Shown here piece by piece: positions 1-8,179 of a DNA stretch of 43,640 nucleotides. Positions within the stretch are counted from its first letter, which is position 1. Each line of letters begins with the position of its first letter. The stretch comes from an uncultured Methylococcaceae bacterium. Lineage in GTDB: Bacteria; Pseudomonadota; Gammaproteobacteria; Methylococcales; Methylomonadaceae. The notes under the pieces are model-generated. The model ran no database searches. It was not told the origin of the DNA and was given only the letters and a program-made list of their open reading frames with translations. Made by a program: the position numbers and the translations under genes. Where the stretch lies: contig CAIMEB010000047.1 of NCBI GenBank assembly GCA_903839855.1, positions 1 through 43,640 on the forward strand. The letters run 5' to 3'.

Positions 1-124
1 GCGGCAAACCAAGTGACTTGAGGTAGATAACATGCTGTTTTTTCTTGCTCAGTCCAGAAGGATGTTCCTTGAATTGTTGGTATAACTGTTCAACTTCGGC
101 CTCTGTGAATTTGATTTTAAGCAT
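1..124 (-). CDS. IS630-type transposase, N-terminal fragment (runs off window)
   Basis: An ATG on the minus strand at 122-124 opens a frame of 41 codons that continues past the window edge. It begins MLKIKFTEAEVEQLYQQF and continues with a charged, Lys-rich helix ending in YLKSLGLP. This pattern matches the N-terminal helix-turn-helix region of IS630-family transposases, in which a DNA-binding domain precedes the DDE catalytic core. The catalytic part would lie outside the window, so completeness cannot be judged. The family assignment is from remembered sequence pattern. No terminal inverted repeat was identified on the right side. Confidence 0.5.
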   Translation of the reverse strand, partial: MLKIKFTEAEVEQLYQQFKEHPSGLSKKKQHVIYLKSLGLP

Positions 125-719
125 GTCATATTTTTAGGTAAATTGGAGCATTATACCTCTTTCATTTTCCGCATCTGTGACCGCGCCGAGTATATTTATT
201 AATCTGGAGATTGATATCTGTTTATGTATTTAAAGCTACTTGTGCCAGTCATTGCAATCAGCCAAGATAATGCGTTAAAAAGCATCCCTTGGGTACAGAG
301 AGTGCATCCCTATCCCTTGCACAGCTCATACAATACCTGAAGACAGCACACGCAATACTTAAGGGATAGCACACCCAATACGTGAAGAGAGAACACTTAA
401 TACTTGGAGACAGCACACTCAATACTTAAAGCGCGTACACTTATCACCGTCAATCAACACTTAGGTACTGTTCCAGTACCTGATATATAAGTTCAGAGGA
501 CAGTACCCTGTGACTTGCTTCAAGAAGTGCTAAAAAATCGTATCCCACACCCCTACTTGCTTCGATAGTATTGGATGTGGTTAAAGGACGTGTTATGTGT
601 GGTGGCGTGGCGTATTATATACTGTACGCCCGGCTATTCTATGCGGATACGATGCTTACAATGACTGTTATTCATAGAGCAACACTCGATAAGTATTTGT
701 TAACTTAAGAGGTTTAAAC
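125..719. other. Intergenic region upstream of folP
   Basis: No supported gene is seen here. The stretch contains the degenerate short repeats described separately (331-441) and a perfect inverted repeat, GGTACTG-ttc-CAGTACC, at 464-480. One arm, CAGTACC, recurs at 501-507. The end of the region provides the folP ribosome binding site (GAGG about 8 bases before the ATG at 720). A minus-strand reading frame overlapping the start of folP (668-1039) is an antisense shadow. Confidence 0.5.
331..441. repeat. Five degenerate tandem repeats, 22-23 bp unit
   Basis: The stretch reads as about five head-to-tail copies of a unit close to CAATACTTGAAGACAGCACAC, starting near 331, 353, 376, 398 and 420. 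Each copy keeps the AATAC start and a CACAC or ACACT end, while the middle differs at several positions. There are no spacers between units, so it is not a CRISPR array. It lies between an IS630-type fragment and folP. The function is unknown, and replication slippage with later decay is one plain explanation. Confidence 0.55.
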
Positions 720-1556
720 ATGTTCAATCTAACCCACCCGCCCCTCATCATGGGGATCTTAAATGTTACGCCAGACAGCTTTTCTGATGGGGGATTATTT
801 TCAGGCTTACAGGAGGCGCTAATACACGTTGAGCAAATGTTAGAAGCAGGGGTTGATATGATTGACATTGGCGGCGAATCGACTCGCCCGGGTTCAGACC
901 CGGTGACACCTGAAGAACAACAACACCGGGTCATTCCCGTTATAACCGCTATTAGACAGCAACTGAAAAGCGCTATTTTAATCAGTATCGATACAACCTC
1001 CAGCACTGTTGCCAAAGCGGCACTCAATGCCGGTGCCAATATTATTAATGATGTTTCAGCAGGACAGCATGACCCCGCTATTTTGACTGTAGCGGCTCAG
1101 GCCAATGTACCCATTATTTTAATGCACAGCCAAGGTACGCCCAAGACCATGCAAAATAATCCTTATTATGAGGATGCCGTTGCCGAGGTTATTGACAGTT
1201 TAAAGGGCCGTATTGAAGTGGCTTTACAGGCGGGTATCAAGAAAGAGAATATCCTGATTGACCCCGGCATTGGCTTTGGGAAGCGTAAACAGGATAATCT
1301 GGATTTATTGGCGCACTTGGAACACCTGGTTGCTTTAGGGTTTCCGGTGCTGTTGGGCACCAGTCGTAAACGCTTTATGGGCACTATTTGTGCCGTGTCT
1401 GAACCCTCAGAGTTGGTAACCGCCACGGCGGTGACCACTGCTTTGGGGGTTATGGCAGGCGTACAACTCTTTAGAGTCCATGATGTTAAAGAAAACCGGC
1501 AAGCGGCAGATGTGGCTTGGGCGATTAAACAGCGTTTAAAAAAGTATCAGGACTAG
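720..1556 (+). CDS. folP: Dihydropteroate synthase
   Basis: FolP condenses 6-hydroxymethyl-7,8-dihydropterin diphosphate with p-aminobenzoate to give dihydropteroate, the cytoplasmic step targeted by sulfonamides. The 278-residue protein has the normal family length and carries the TIM-barrel signatures in order: GILNVTPDSFSDGG near residue 12, DIGGESTRPG near 50, a SIDT strand, NDVSAG, DPGIGFGK near 180, LLGTSRKRFMG and the C-terminal RVHD. The start at 720 is preceded by GAGG at a good distance. The usual ftsH and glmM neighbours are not here. Bases 1440-1516 near its 3' end are duplicated at 2258-2334 in the same orientation with four mismatches, marking a rearrangement just downstream. 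Confidence 0.95.
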   Translation: MFNLTHPPLIMGILNVTPDSFSDGGLFSGLQEALIHVEQMLEAGVDMIDIGGESTRPGSDPVTPEEQQHRVIPVITAIRQQLKSAILISIDTTSSTVAKAALNAGANIINDVSAGQHDPAILTVAAQANVPIILMHSQGTPKTMQNNPYYEDAVAEVIDSLKGRIEVALQAGIKKENILIDPGIGFGKRKQDNLDLLAHLEHLVALGFPVLLGTSRKRFMGTICAVSEPSELVTATAVTTALGVMAGVQLFRVHDVKENRQAADVAWAIKQRLKKYQD

Positions 1557-1756
1557 ACGATGCGCCTCAACGGTTTATTAGTTTTATTAGTGGAATTCTT
1601 CAGCGTCTCCAGCATTTCATCAAACGCTTTTTTCTTTATCGACGATAGTCACTTTTTTAAAGACGTTATCAAGATCGTTTAATAATAGCAATTCTTTTCG
1701 CGTAATGATGCCCCTGCACCCCAAAAAAGCAAAGGGACAAAACATAAAGAACAAAG
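1557..1756 (-). pseudogene. Decayed coding-like stretch between folP and the FGE-like fragment
   Basis: On the minus strand, roughly 1711 down to 1560 can be read as a frame beginning RGIITRKELLLLNDLDNVF. After one apparent frameshift it continues as FDEMLETLKNSTNK before a stop. The alternation of charged and hydrophobic residues looks protein-like, but I do not recognise a family. The stretch sits inside the segment bounded by the two folP-tail copies, so it was probably part of the same insertion or rearrangement. No start codon or ribosome binding site is convincing. Confidence that this was ever a gene is low. Confidence 0.25.
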
Positions 1757-2257
1757 CTACAGTGCCCTGGCGACACGAAAACCGGTGTTGTTGTCGGCAT
1801 CATCGGTGTTAAGCCTGTTACGGTCTGCAGAGCGCAGATTCTGAGGAAGGTTGAACCACGAACCGCCCCGCACCATCCGGCGACTACAATCGCCCTTATC
1901 GGCTTCTAGCCAGGCTGAACCCTCTACAGGGGGAGTACCGGCATAGTTATCATGCGAACAATCCAGCGTCCATTCATATACATTCCCTAGCATATCGTAG
2001 AGCCCAAAAGCATTCGGTTTGAAGGAGCCGACCGGCGCAGTGTAAACATAATTATCTGAACAATTAACCAATTTCCAATCCTTGGCGGCGACACCTTTAG
2101 CTTCCAAGCCAAGTCCGTTAGCATATTCACATTGGCTGGCATCACCAAAGTAACGGGCAATTTGCGCTCCTGCTCTTGCAGCATATTCCCATTCGGCCTC
2201 GGTGGGCAGTCGGTAAAGTGCGCCAGCTCGCTGCGATAGCCACTGCACGTAACGTTG
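1757..2257 (-). pseudogene. 5'-truncated formylglycine-generating-enzyme-like (SUMF1/EgtB domain) gene
   Basis: The frame encodes the C-terminal two thirds of a formylglycine-generating sulfatase-type domain. Visible signatures are YVQWLSQRAG, YRLPTEAEWEYAARAG, AFGLYDMLGNVYEW, a MVRGGSW motif and the terminal GFRVAR. These are typical of SUMF1/FGE proteins and of EgtB- or PvdO-like relatives. The upstream part of the domain, including the N-terminal strands, is missing. The first 21 codons of the apparent ORF (down from 2320) are only the antisense of a duplicated folP fragment, so the apparent start is an artefact. The native sequence begins near 2257. The gene is therefore probably non-functional. 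The exact parent family cannot be told from this fragment. Confidence 0.75.
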
Positions 2258-2334
2258 GCTTTGGGGGTTATGGCTGGCGTACAACTCTTTAGAGTTCGTG
2301 ATGTTAAAGAAAACCGGCAAGCAGCAGATGTGGC
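2258..2334 (+). repeat. Duplicated folP 3'-end fragment
   Basis: Positions 2258-2334 match 1440-1516 inside folP in the same orientation, with a constant offset of 818 bases and 73 of 77 identities by direct comparison. The four differences are near 2274, 2296, 2298 and 2323. The copy lies exactly between the truncated FGE-like gene and the stop codon of the TonB-receptor fusion gene (2337-2339). It looks like the footprint of a tandem duplication or an insertion carrying a replacement folP end. Confidence 0.9.
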
Positions 2335-2336
2335 AT

Positions 2337-5030
2337 TTAGAAATTTAACGTTAAAGTAGCGCGAACCATTCTCGGCTCAACGGGGTGTTTCATGATACCG
2401 GTCTGAGGTGAAGTACCAGTCGGGTAAGCATATTGATAGGCATAGGCAACATCGTTGGCAGTTGAGTTGAAAATATTAAAGAGATCGACTTCCAGTTTAT
2501 AGTCATGTTGTTTATAACCGGCATCCAAATTGACGATACTGGTATTGCCGGCCCAATAGGTTCCCGATGGATCTAGGGGAACATCGCCGAAATGCCGCAA
2601 ACGCAGGGTGCCAAACAAACCATTAGGGGCTACGATGGTCGCACCGGCACTGATAACCCTACCAACCGAGTTGGGCACATACGCATTAGTTTCACCGCTT
2701 GGGTTTGCCGCATAACGGGCAGAAGTTAACGCCAAGTCTGCATCCAGTGTCAGCCAAGTGGTCGGCTTGTAGTAATTAGTCCATTCAATGCCGTAACGTT
2801 GAGACCTGCCATTAACAGTGGTCGTGCCATTATCACCAGTAAACACCAGTTCTTGACTGCTTTGTAGCCACCACAGTGCAAGCGTACTGTTCAGTTTTGG
2901 GATAAAGTTACTGCGTATTCCAAACTCAGCACCGTGTGACCCAGCCATCAGCGTTACTGGACTCATTGTGCTGCCATCACCGCCAATACGGGAGCCATCA
3001 GCGGGATTTAGTTTAAGCATCGTGCCTCGGGCATCGTTAGAATGGAAGCCTTCTCCGATATTAAAGAAATATTCGGTATCGTACCAAGGACCCAGGATGA
3101 TGCTCAATTTGGGGCTTAGCATCGCTTTTGAGCGATTGCCAGAGTTGGCCGCATTGATCAAGGGGTTGTGAGTTGTATTATCAAGTTGCGTCACTTCATT
3201 ATTGATAAAATCGCCTCGTAACCCGGCAATAGTGCGTAATTTGTTTAGCCAATAGGTTTGATTTTTGAAATAAATGCCTGCCGAGGTTTCGCTAACATTG
3301 TTAAGACTGACGGTACTGAAATACTGCCTGTTAACGGTGTTATCTAGCCCTAAGCCCATGATTTGATCATTACGAACCTGTAATCCCACAGTATTATCCA
3401 TATCAAAGTTGAATAAGCGGTTGTTATGGGTATGTTCGATTGAGCCGCCGGTCTGCACCCGATGTTCAAACTGGTGTATCTGGTCACCACTAACAGGATT
3501 ACTTAGATAGCCGGTAAAATTGGAAAACAAATTGACGTCATAATACAGCGCATAGAGATTGGCCTCATTTTTCCAGTGATCGCCCTTGTTCCAGAGATTA
3601 CTTGATAAGCTATAGCGGTTTGTATTGCCGCCATCGCTCGGGTCTATCGTGCCATATAGTCCCAAGCTACCATTATTAATAGATGCCTGTGGGATTTGAT
3701 TGGTTGCTGTCCAACTGTTACTGTAGCCCTTGGCGTTAACAGACAGACCCCAGTTAGCTTCATTCAGGCTGTAACGAACCATGCCGTTAAATTTCCTGGA
3801 GCCTTCGGGTTGTTGCCAGACACCATTATAAGTATTAAATTCACCCGCATAGAGCAAGTCGCCATGACCCACCTTATTGGAATTAGCAATCAGCCCACGG
3901 TAATAACCAAACTCACCGCCCGTAAACTTTAAAATACCTTGAGGCAATTTATCAATAGTAAACATTTTTGAATACCCGGCTGCTGAGAAATCGCCGACCT
4001 CTGCATAATACGGCCCTTTACCGTATTCAATATGATTGACCAATTCGGGAATAACACTATTGATATCCATATAGCCTTGTCCATGCGCATGAGTCGGCAT
4101 ATTCATCGGAATACCATCGACATAAGTGGTAAAGTCTGTGCCATGATCCAGATTATAACCACGCAAGAAATATTGATTAGCCTTACCAGAGCCACTGTGC
4201 TGGGTTGCTAATACACCGGGTATTATTTCTTCCAGTTCGCCGTTACGTGACAGTGGTCGATATTCAAATTGAGCCTGATCAACTTTGCCTTGTGAGGCTG
4301 ATCCCGTCATACCGAGAAGATTATCTTTTCGTCTATTACTTTTTACAGTTATTTCTTCAAGTTCTACAGGATCATCATTATTAACTTCCTGTTTGGATTT
4401 TACTGTCGTCTTGGTGACTTCAGGGGTGATAACTTCTGTTTCTTGAGCATTGACGTTACTGCCAATAAAAAATGCAAAAGCGAATGCTAAAAAACGGGCT
4501 GTTGCAATACCCGCGCAATGTAACAACAAGGTAGCGAATACAAATCCGAATGTATAAGACATTAAACTCGCTGAAGCGGAGATTTCCTGACCATGTGCAT
4601 AGCCATGAAAAAAGGCAAAGAAAGCAACGATCAGGATATTTATCCAATGCGTGAATTGTACTTTTCGAACGATAAAGACGCTAAAGACCAGGCCGGAAAG
4701 CAGGATCATTATCTCCACACTCGGTATAGCAACGCTGGCCACACCCGCAAGACCTCCCAGACTCATGATACTCACAAACGTAAGCGGCAATAGCCAAATA
4801 GCCGAGCCTCGGAGTTGAGCGGCCCAAAATCCGACTGTAATCATGGTAAGAATATGATCCCATCCCTGTAGAGGATGATCAAAACCATGACTCCAATCGT
4901 TGTTCTGAGCAAGAAGGGTTGTTGAAACTTTAATCAGTGGAAAAGAAAAGAAGATGAGCAAACTGAGTGCTAACTGATAGCCAGGAAAATTAGACCCGTA
5001 ACAAGCCGGATTATGTTTTTTATTTAACAT
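2337..5030 (-). CDS. HupE/UreJ-type metal permease fused to TonB-dependent receptor
   Basis: Residues 1-175 (numbering from the start at 5030) form about six membrane segments with HPLQGWDH at 52-59 and FHGYAHG at 141-147. These are the metal-binding signatures of HupE/UreJ nickel/cobalt-type permeases of the inner membrane. Residues 178-195 are a hydrophobic stretch ending SNVNA before QETE, which reads as a Sec signal peptide with an AxA-like site. A complete TonB-dependent outer-membrane receptor follows: TonB-box-like EEITVK near 225, a plug with FLRGYNLDHGTDF, and a 22-strand barrel ending in TLNF. The ATG at 5030 is preferred over 5051 because GAGG sits 6 bases upstream. The total of 897 residues is roughly one permease plus one receptor. 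Processing at the internal site would yield two proteins. The substrate (Ni, Co or another metal complex) is inference. A merged pair of once separate genes is the alternative view. Confidence 0.8.
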   Translation of the reverse strand: MLNKKHNPACYGSNFPGYQLALSLLIFFSFPLIKVSTTLLAQNNDWSHGFDHPLQGWDHILTMITVGFWAAQLRGSAIWLLPLTFVSIMSLGGLAGVASVAIPSVEIMILLSGLVFSVFIVRKVQFTHWINILIVAFFAFFHGYAHGQEISASASLMSYTFGFVFATLLLHCAGIATARFLAFAFAFFIGSNVNAQETEVITPEVTKTTVKSKQEVNNDDPVELEEITVKSNRRKDNLLGMTGSASQGKVDQAQFEYRPLSRNGELEEIIPGVLATQHSGSGKANQYFLRGYNLDHGTDFTTYVDGIPMNMPTHAHGQGYMDINSVIPELVNHIEYGKGPYYAEVGDFSAAGYSKMFTIDKLPQGILKFTGGEFGYYRGLIANSNKVGHGDLLYAGEFNTYNGVWQQPEGSRKFNGMVRYSLNEANWGLSVNAKGYSNSWTATNQIPQASINNGSLGLYGTIDPSDGGNTNRYSLSSNLWNKGDHWKNEANLYALYYDVNLFSNFTGYLSNPVSGDQIHQFEHRVQTGGSIEHTHNNRLFNFDMDNTVGLQVRNDQIMGLGLDNTVNRQYFSTVSLNNVSETSAGIYFKNQTYWLNKLRTIAGLRGDFINNEVTQLDNTTHNPLINAANSGNRSKAMLSPKLSIILGPWYDTEYFFNIGEGFHSNDARGTMLKLNPADGSRIGGDGSTMSPVTLMAGSHGAEFGIRSNFIPKLNSTLALWWLQSSQELVFTGDNGTTTVNGRSQRYGIEWTNYYKPTTWLTLDADLALTSARYAANPSGETNAYVPNSVGRVISAGATIVAPNGLFGTLRLRHFGDVPLDPSGTYWAGNTSIVNLDAGYKQHDYKLEVDLFNIFNSTANDVAYAYQYAYPTGTSPQTGIMKHPVEPRMVRATLTLNF

Positions 5031-5522
5031 CAGATGCCTCAATAGTACCAATGGAGTTGCTTGTCATTATAACCTTGATAAAGATCTAAGTTATCAGCTT
5101 TCAGGATTTAAGGTCGCCGGATACTGCCAGTTATTTCAAGCACTGGAATTGCTATCTGAATGCTCGCTATTCAACGATAAGCTGACTTTCACTGAAAACT
5201 GGCGAATGTCTTTTGATGGTACTTAAGAGCCTTTCATTCTTGGCACCAATAAGATAGTATTTATAGAAATAGCCATTACCAGCCGCTTTGTAAACATTAA
5301 TTTTTCTTGTTGTCGTTAAAATAGCACGTGACCATAATAACCAGAGGTCGCTTTCACACAAGAAAAGGTGATTGGGTTTCACTGGAACAGGCAAAAGGTT
5401 TTAACAAGAATAGGCCATCAGCAGTAACTAACGTCCTAGCCACTTGGTTTCTAAAAAATTTAAGTTACTCTGACTCTTTTAGTTATATGATAGATAATCA
5501 AAAAGACAGGAAGAAACGCTCA
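5031..5522. other. Divergent promoter region between the receptor gene and the exported protein
   Basis: About 490 bases separate two divergent starts. I see no supported gene. The minus-strand ORF at 5167-5394 and the N-terminal extension of the plus-strand ORF (from 5328) have no recognisable features and start without ribosome binding sites. No cobalamin or NiCo riboswitch core could be recognised by eye, although a metal-responsive element would be plausible ahead of the permease-receptor gene. Confidence 0.4.
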
Positions 5523-6161
5523 ATGAAACACACATATCATTTTAAAAGATCTATACGGGTCGGAATAGTTCTTTTATTGGCTTGCCCTTTATTTACCTGG
5601 GCAGATAACAATTGGACTTATCAGCAAAAAAGCGACAGCTTAAACAATCAGACCTACAGCACTGCTCTATCACCACTCCCTCGTCCGGGACTGTACGACG
5701 ATATAACCCTGGAAATGGTTTGCAAAGACCATAAATTACAAGCCGTCATTAATGCCGATGACTTGATAGCCTCACAAAACAGTGAGTTTAAAATTGAATA
5801 TCAAATAGATAAAAACCCGGCTGTTAAACTGTCGATGAAAACATTCCCGGACTCAAAGCGTAGAGGCTTTACCGAAACCGAAGCCAAACGTATCGCAGAC
5901 GATTTATTATCCGGACAAGCTGTTTTTGTACGCATCAATACCATGATAAGAACCGTGCTTTCCAGCTCAATCCCTCTCGATAATATAGCCGAGCCAATTA
6001 ATCAGGTATTGAAAGACTGTGGTTTTACCGCATCAACCAAAAGTACAGCGGAACTACCCTACGATCTAACAACATTTGAACAAGCGTTTAACCAGTTATC
6101 TTCAGAACAAAAACAAAACGTTCTCAACAAAATCAAAGACATTATGAAAACGTCACATTAA
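5523..6161 (+). CDS. Exported protein of unknown function (possible TagO/VasI-like)
   Basis: The start at 5523 gives a 212-residue protein with a clear signal peptide: MKHTYHFKRS, a hydrophobic core IVLLLACPLF, and cleavage near TWA-DN. An in-frame upstream extension to 5328 would bury the signal peptide and is rejected. AGGAAG lies about 10 bases upstream. The mature part has a strand-rich middle (ITLEMVCKDHKLQAVI) with two Cys (VCKD and KDCGF) and a C-terminal helical segment rich in Gln and Lys. The layout, short beta strands with a final Cys near LKDCGF, is loosely like type VI secretion accessory proteins TagO/VasI, but no other type VI gene is nearby. It ends 2 bases before the convergent acs stop. 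Confidence 0.6.
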   Translation: MKHTYHFKRSIRVGIVLLLACPLFTWADNNWTYQQKSDSLNNQTYSTALSPLPRPGLYDDITLEMVCKDHKLQAVINADDLIASQNSEFKIEYQIDKNPAVKLSMKTFPDSKRRGFTETEAKRIADDLLSGQAVFVRINTMIRTVLSSSIPLDNIAEPINQVLKDCGFTASTKSTAELPYDLTTFEQAFNQLSSEQKQNVLNKIKDIMKTSH

Positions 6162-6163
6162 GT

Positions 6164-8101
6164 TTATTTGTTGCCTCGATGGTCAATGATATTGGCAACC
6201 ACTGAAGGATCAGCCAGTGTTGACGTATCGCCTAAGTTATCAAGCTCATTTGCAGCGACTTTACGCAATATGCGTCGCATAATTTTACCTGAGCGGGTTT
6301 TTGGCAAGCCCGGTGCCCACTGGATAATATCTGGATTGGCGATTGCGCCAATCTCTTTTCTAACCAAAGCAACCAATTCTTTTCTTAAAGCTTCAGAGGG
6401 TTCTACGCCGACGTTTAGCGTGACATAGGCATAGATACCCTGCCCTTTTATATCATGCGGATACCCAACTACAGCCGCTTCAGCCACTAGTTCATGTAAC
6501 ACTAAAGCACTTTCAATTTCTGCTGTTCCCATGCGATGCCCTGATACATTGATGACATCATCGACTCGACCGGTAATCCAAAAATAACCCTCTTCATCAC
6601 GACGCGCACCATCACCAGTAAAATAATAACCCGGATAATTTTTAAGATAGGTATCAATAAAGCGTTGATGATCACCATAAACCGTGCGTGCTTGACCCGG
6701 CCATGAGCGACCAATCACTAAAACGCCTTCAGCCACCCCTTCCCTTATAGTCCCTACGGTATCCATGATTTCAGGTTTTACACCAAAGAAAGGTAAGGTT
6801 GCGGAGCCTGGTTTTAAAGCCGTCACTCCAGGCAAAGGCGTAATTAAAATACCGCCTGTTTCGGTTTGCCACCAGGTATCCATGATAGGGCAACGACCCT
6901 GACCAACGACATGGTAATACCATTCCCAAGCCTCTGGATTAATGGGTTCACCCACACTGCCCAAAATGCGTAAACTGCTACGATCAGTCCGCGTAACAAA
7001 TTCATCACCTTGAGCCATTAAAGCCCGGATAGCCGTCGGTGCTGTATAAAAAATATTAACGTGATGCTTATCAATAACGCGCCAAAAACGATCTGCTTCA
7101 GGATAGGTGGGTACACCTTCAAATAATAAAGTAGTGGCACCATTGCACAAGGGGCCATAAATCATATAGGTATGACCGGTAATCCAGCCGATATCGGCTG
7201 TACACCAATAAATATCGCCATCATGATAATCAAATATATACTTATGAGTCATCGCGGCAAATAACAGATAACCCCCAGTGGTGTGTAACACGCCTTTAGG
7301 CTGACCTGTTGAACCCGAGGTATATAAAATAAACAATGGATCTTCGGCGCCCATGGGTTCAGGCGGACAATCCACCGAAGCCTTCTGCATTGCTTCGTAA
7401 TAATCAATATCCCGAGCCGCATCCCACGCGACCGGATTACCCGTATTCTTGATTACAATGACTTTTTTAAGATTAGGACACGACTGTGCTGCTAAATCGA
7501 CATTGGCTTTAATAGGTAAGGTTTTACCCCCTCGATAGCCCTCATCTGCACACACGACAAATTGGCAATCAGAATCTAAGATACGATCTTTTAAGGCCTC
7601 AGCAGAAAAGCCACCAAAGACAATTGAATGTACCGCACCTATTCGGGTACACGCTAACATAACGGTTGCCGCTTCGCTGATCATCGGCAGATAAATGCAA
7701 ACGCGATCACCCTTTTTAACGCCCAAAGACTTTAGGACATTAGCGAATTGACAGACGGATTCAAAAAGCTCGCGATAAGTAATTTTTTTATCCTGACTGG
7801 GATCATCACCTTCCCAGATGATAGCGACTTGGTCGGCACGGGTTTCAAGATGACGATCCAGACAATTAACACTGACATTCAACTCGCCGCCTTCAAACCA
7901 GCGAATATGTCCCGTAAGGTAATCACAATTCATCACAGAATCCCAACGCTTACTCCATAATAAGAACTGCTCAGCCTGCTCTGCCCAAAAACGTTCAGGA
8001 TCATTAATAGATTGCTGATAAAGGGTTTTATAGGCTTCTAAATCAATATGAGCTGACGCAGCAATCTCTGGTTTTACCGGATAAACTTTACTCTCTGACA
8101 T
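6164..8101 (-). CDS. acs: Acetyl-CoA synthetase (AMP-forming)
   Basis: Acs activates acetate with ATP to acetyl-AMP and transfers the acetyl group to CoA in the cytoplasm. The start at 8101 (MSESKVYPV) is chosen over 8155 because AAAGG precedes it and the extra 18 residues are not family-like; this gives 645 residues, close to the usual 650. Visible signatures are the ANL-family loop [33 protein letters not shown], the hinge [15 protein letters not shown], and TRSGKIMRR near the C terminus, whose Lys is the residue controlled by acetylation in characterised homologues. It lies downstream of an APC permease on the same strand with a gap of about 78 bases. Confidence 0.95.
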   Translation of the reverse strand: MSESKVYPVKPEIAASAHIDLEAYKTLYQQSINDPERFWAEQAEQFLLWSKRWDSVMNCDYLTGHIRWFEGGELNVSVNCLDRHLETRADQVAIIWEGDDPSQDKKITYRELFESVCQFANVLKSLGVKKGDRVCIYLPMISEAATVMLACTRIGAVHSIVFGGFSAEALKDRILDSDCQFVVCADEGYRGGKTLPIKANVDLAAQSCPNLKKVIVIKNTGNPVAWDAARDIDYYEAMQKASVDCPPEPMGAEDPLFILYTSGSTGQPKGVLHTTGGYLLFAAMTHKYIFDYHDGDIYWCTADIGWITGHTYMIYGPLCNGATTLLFEGVPTYPEADRFWRVIDKHHVNIFYTAPTAIRALMAQGDEFVTRTDRSSLRILGSVGEPINPEAWEWYYHVVGQGRCPIMDTWWQTETGGILITPLPGVTALKPGSATLPFFGVKPEIMDTVGTIREGVAEGVLVIGRSWPGQARTVYGDHQRFIDTYLKNYPGYYFTGDGARRDEEGYFWITGRVDDVINVSGHRMGTAEIESALVLHELVAEAAVVGYPHDIKGQGIYAYVTLNVGVEPSEALRKELVALVRKEIGAIANPDIIQWAPGLPKTRSGKIMRRILRKVAANELDNLGDTSTLADPSVVANIIDHRGNK

Positions 8102-8179
8102 GATGCTAACCTTTGGGAATACGAGTGAATTAACGAATAAATTTAAGCCAGTCAATAACTAAGCAGCAAACAAGTAAAC

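Noticed and set aside
331-441. Possible CRISPR array
   Set aside because: The units are directly adjacent with no spacers, differ from each other at many positions, and have no cas genes nearby.
668-1039. Minus-strand ORF of 123 codons
   Set aside because: It lies antisense to folP, has no family-like sequence and no ribosome binding site. It is a shadow of the real gene.
2258-2320. N-terminal 21 residues of the FGE-like ORF (MPVFFNITNSKELYASHNPQ)
   Set aside because: These codons are the antisense of a duplicated folP fragment, not native FGE sequence. The apparent start is accidental.
4593-4793. Plus-strand ORF of 66 codons inside the permease domain
   Set aside because: Antisense to conserved HupE-type coding sequence, with composition of a frame shadow.
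5031-5160. Cobalamin or Ni/Co riboswitch ahead of the permease-receptor gene
   Set aside because: I looked for the conserved cores by eye on the minus strand and found no convincing match. A covariance-model search would be decisive.
5167-5394. Minus-strand ORF of 75 codons upstream of the receptor gene
   Set aside because: No recognisable domain, no good start signal, and it overlaps the promoter region of two divergent genes.
5328-5522. Long N-terminal extension of the exported protein
   Set aside because: It would place 65 residues before a clear signal peptide. The ATG at 5523 fits both the signal peptide and a ribosome binding site.
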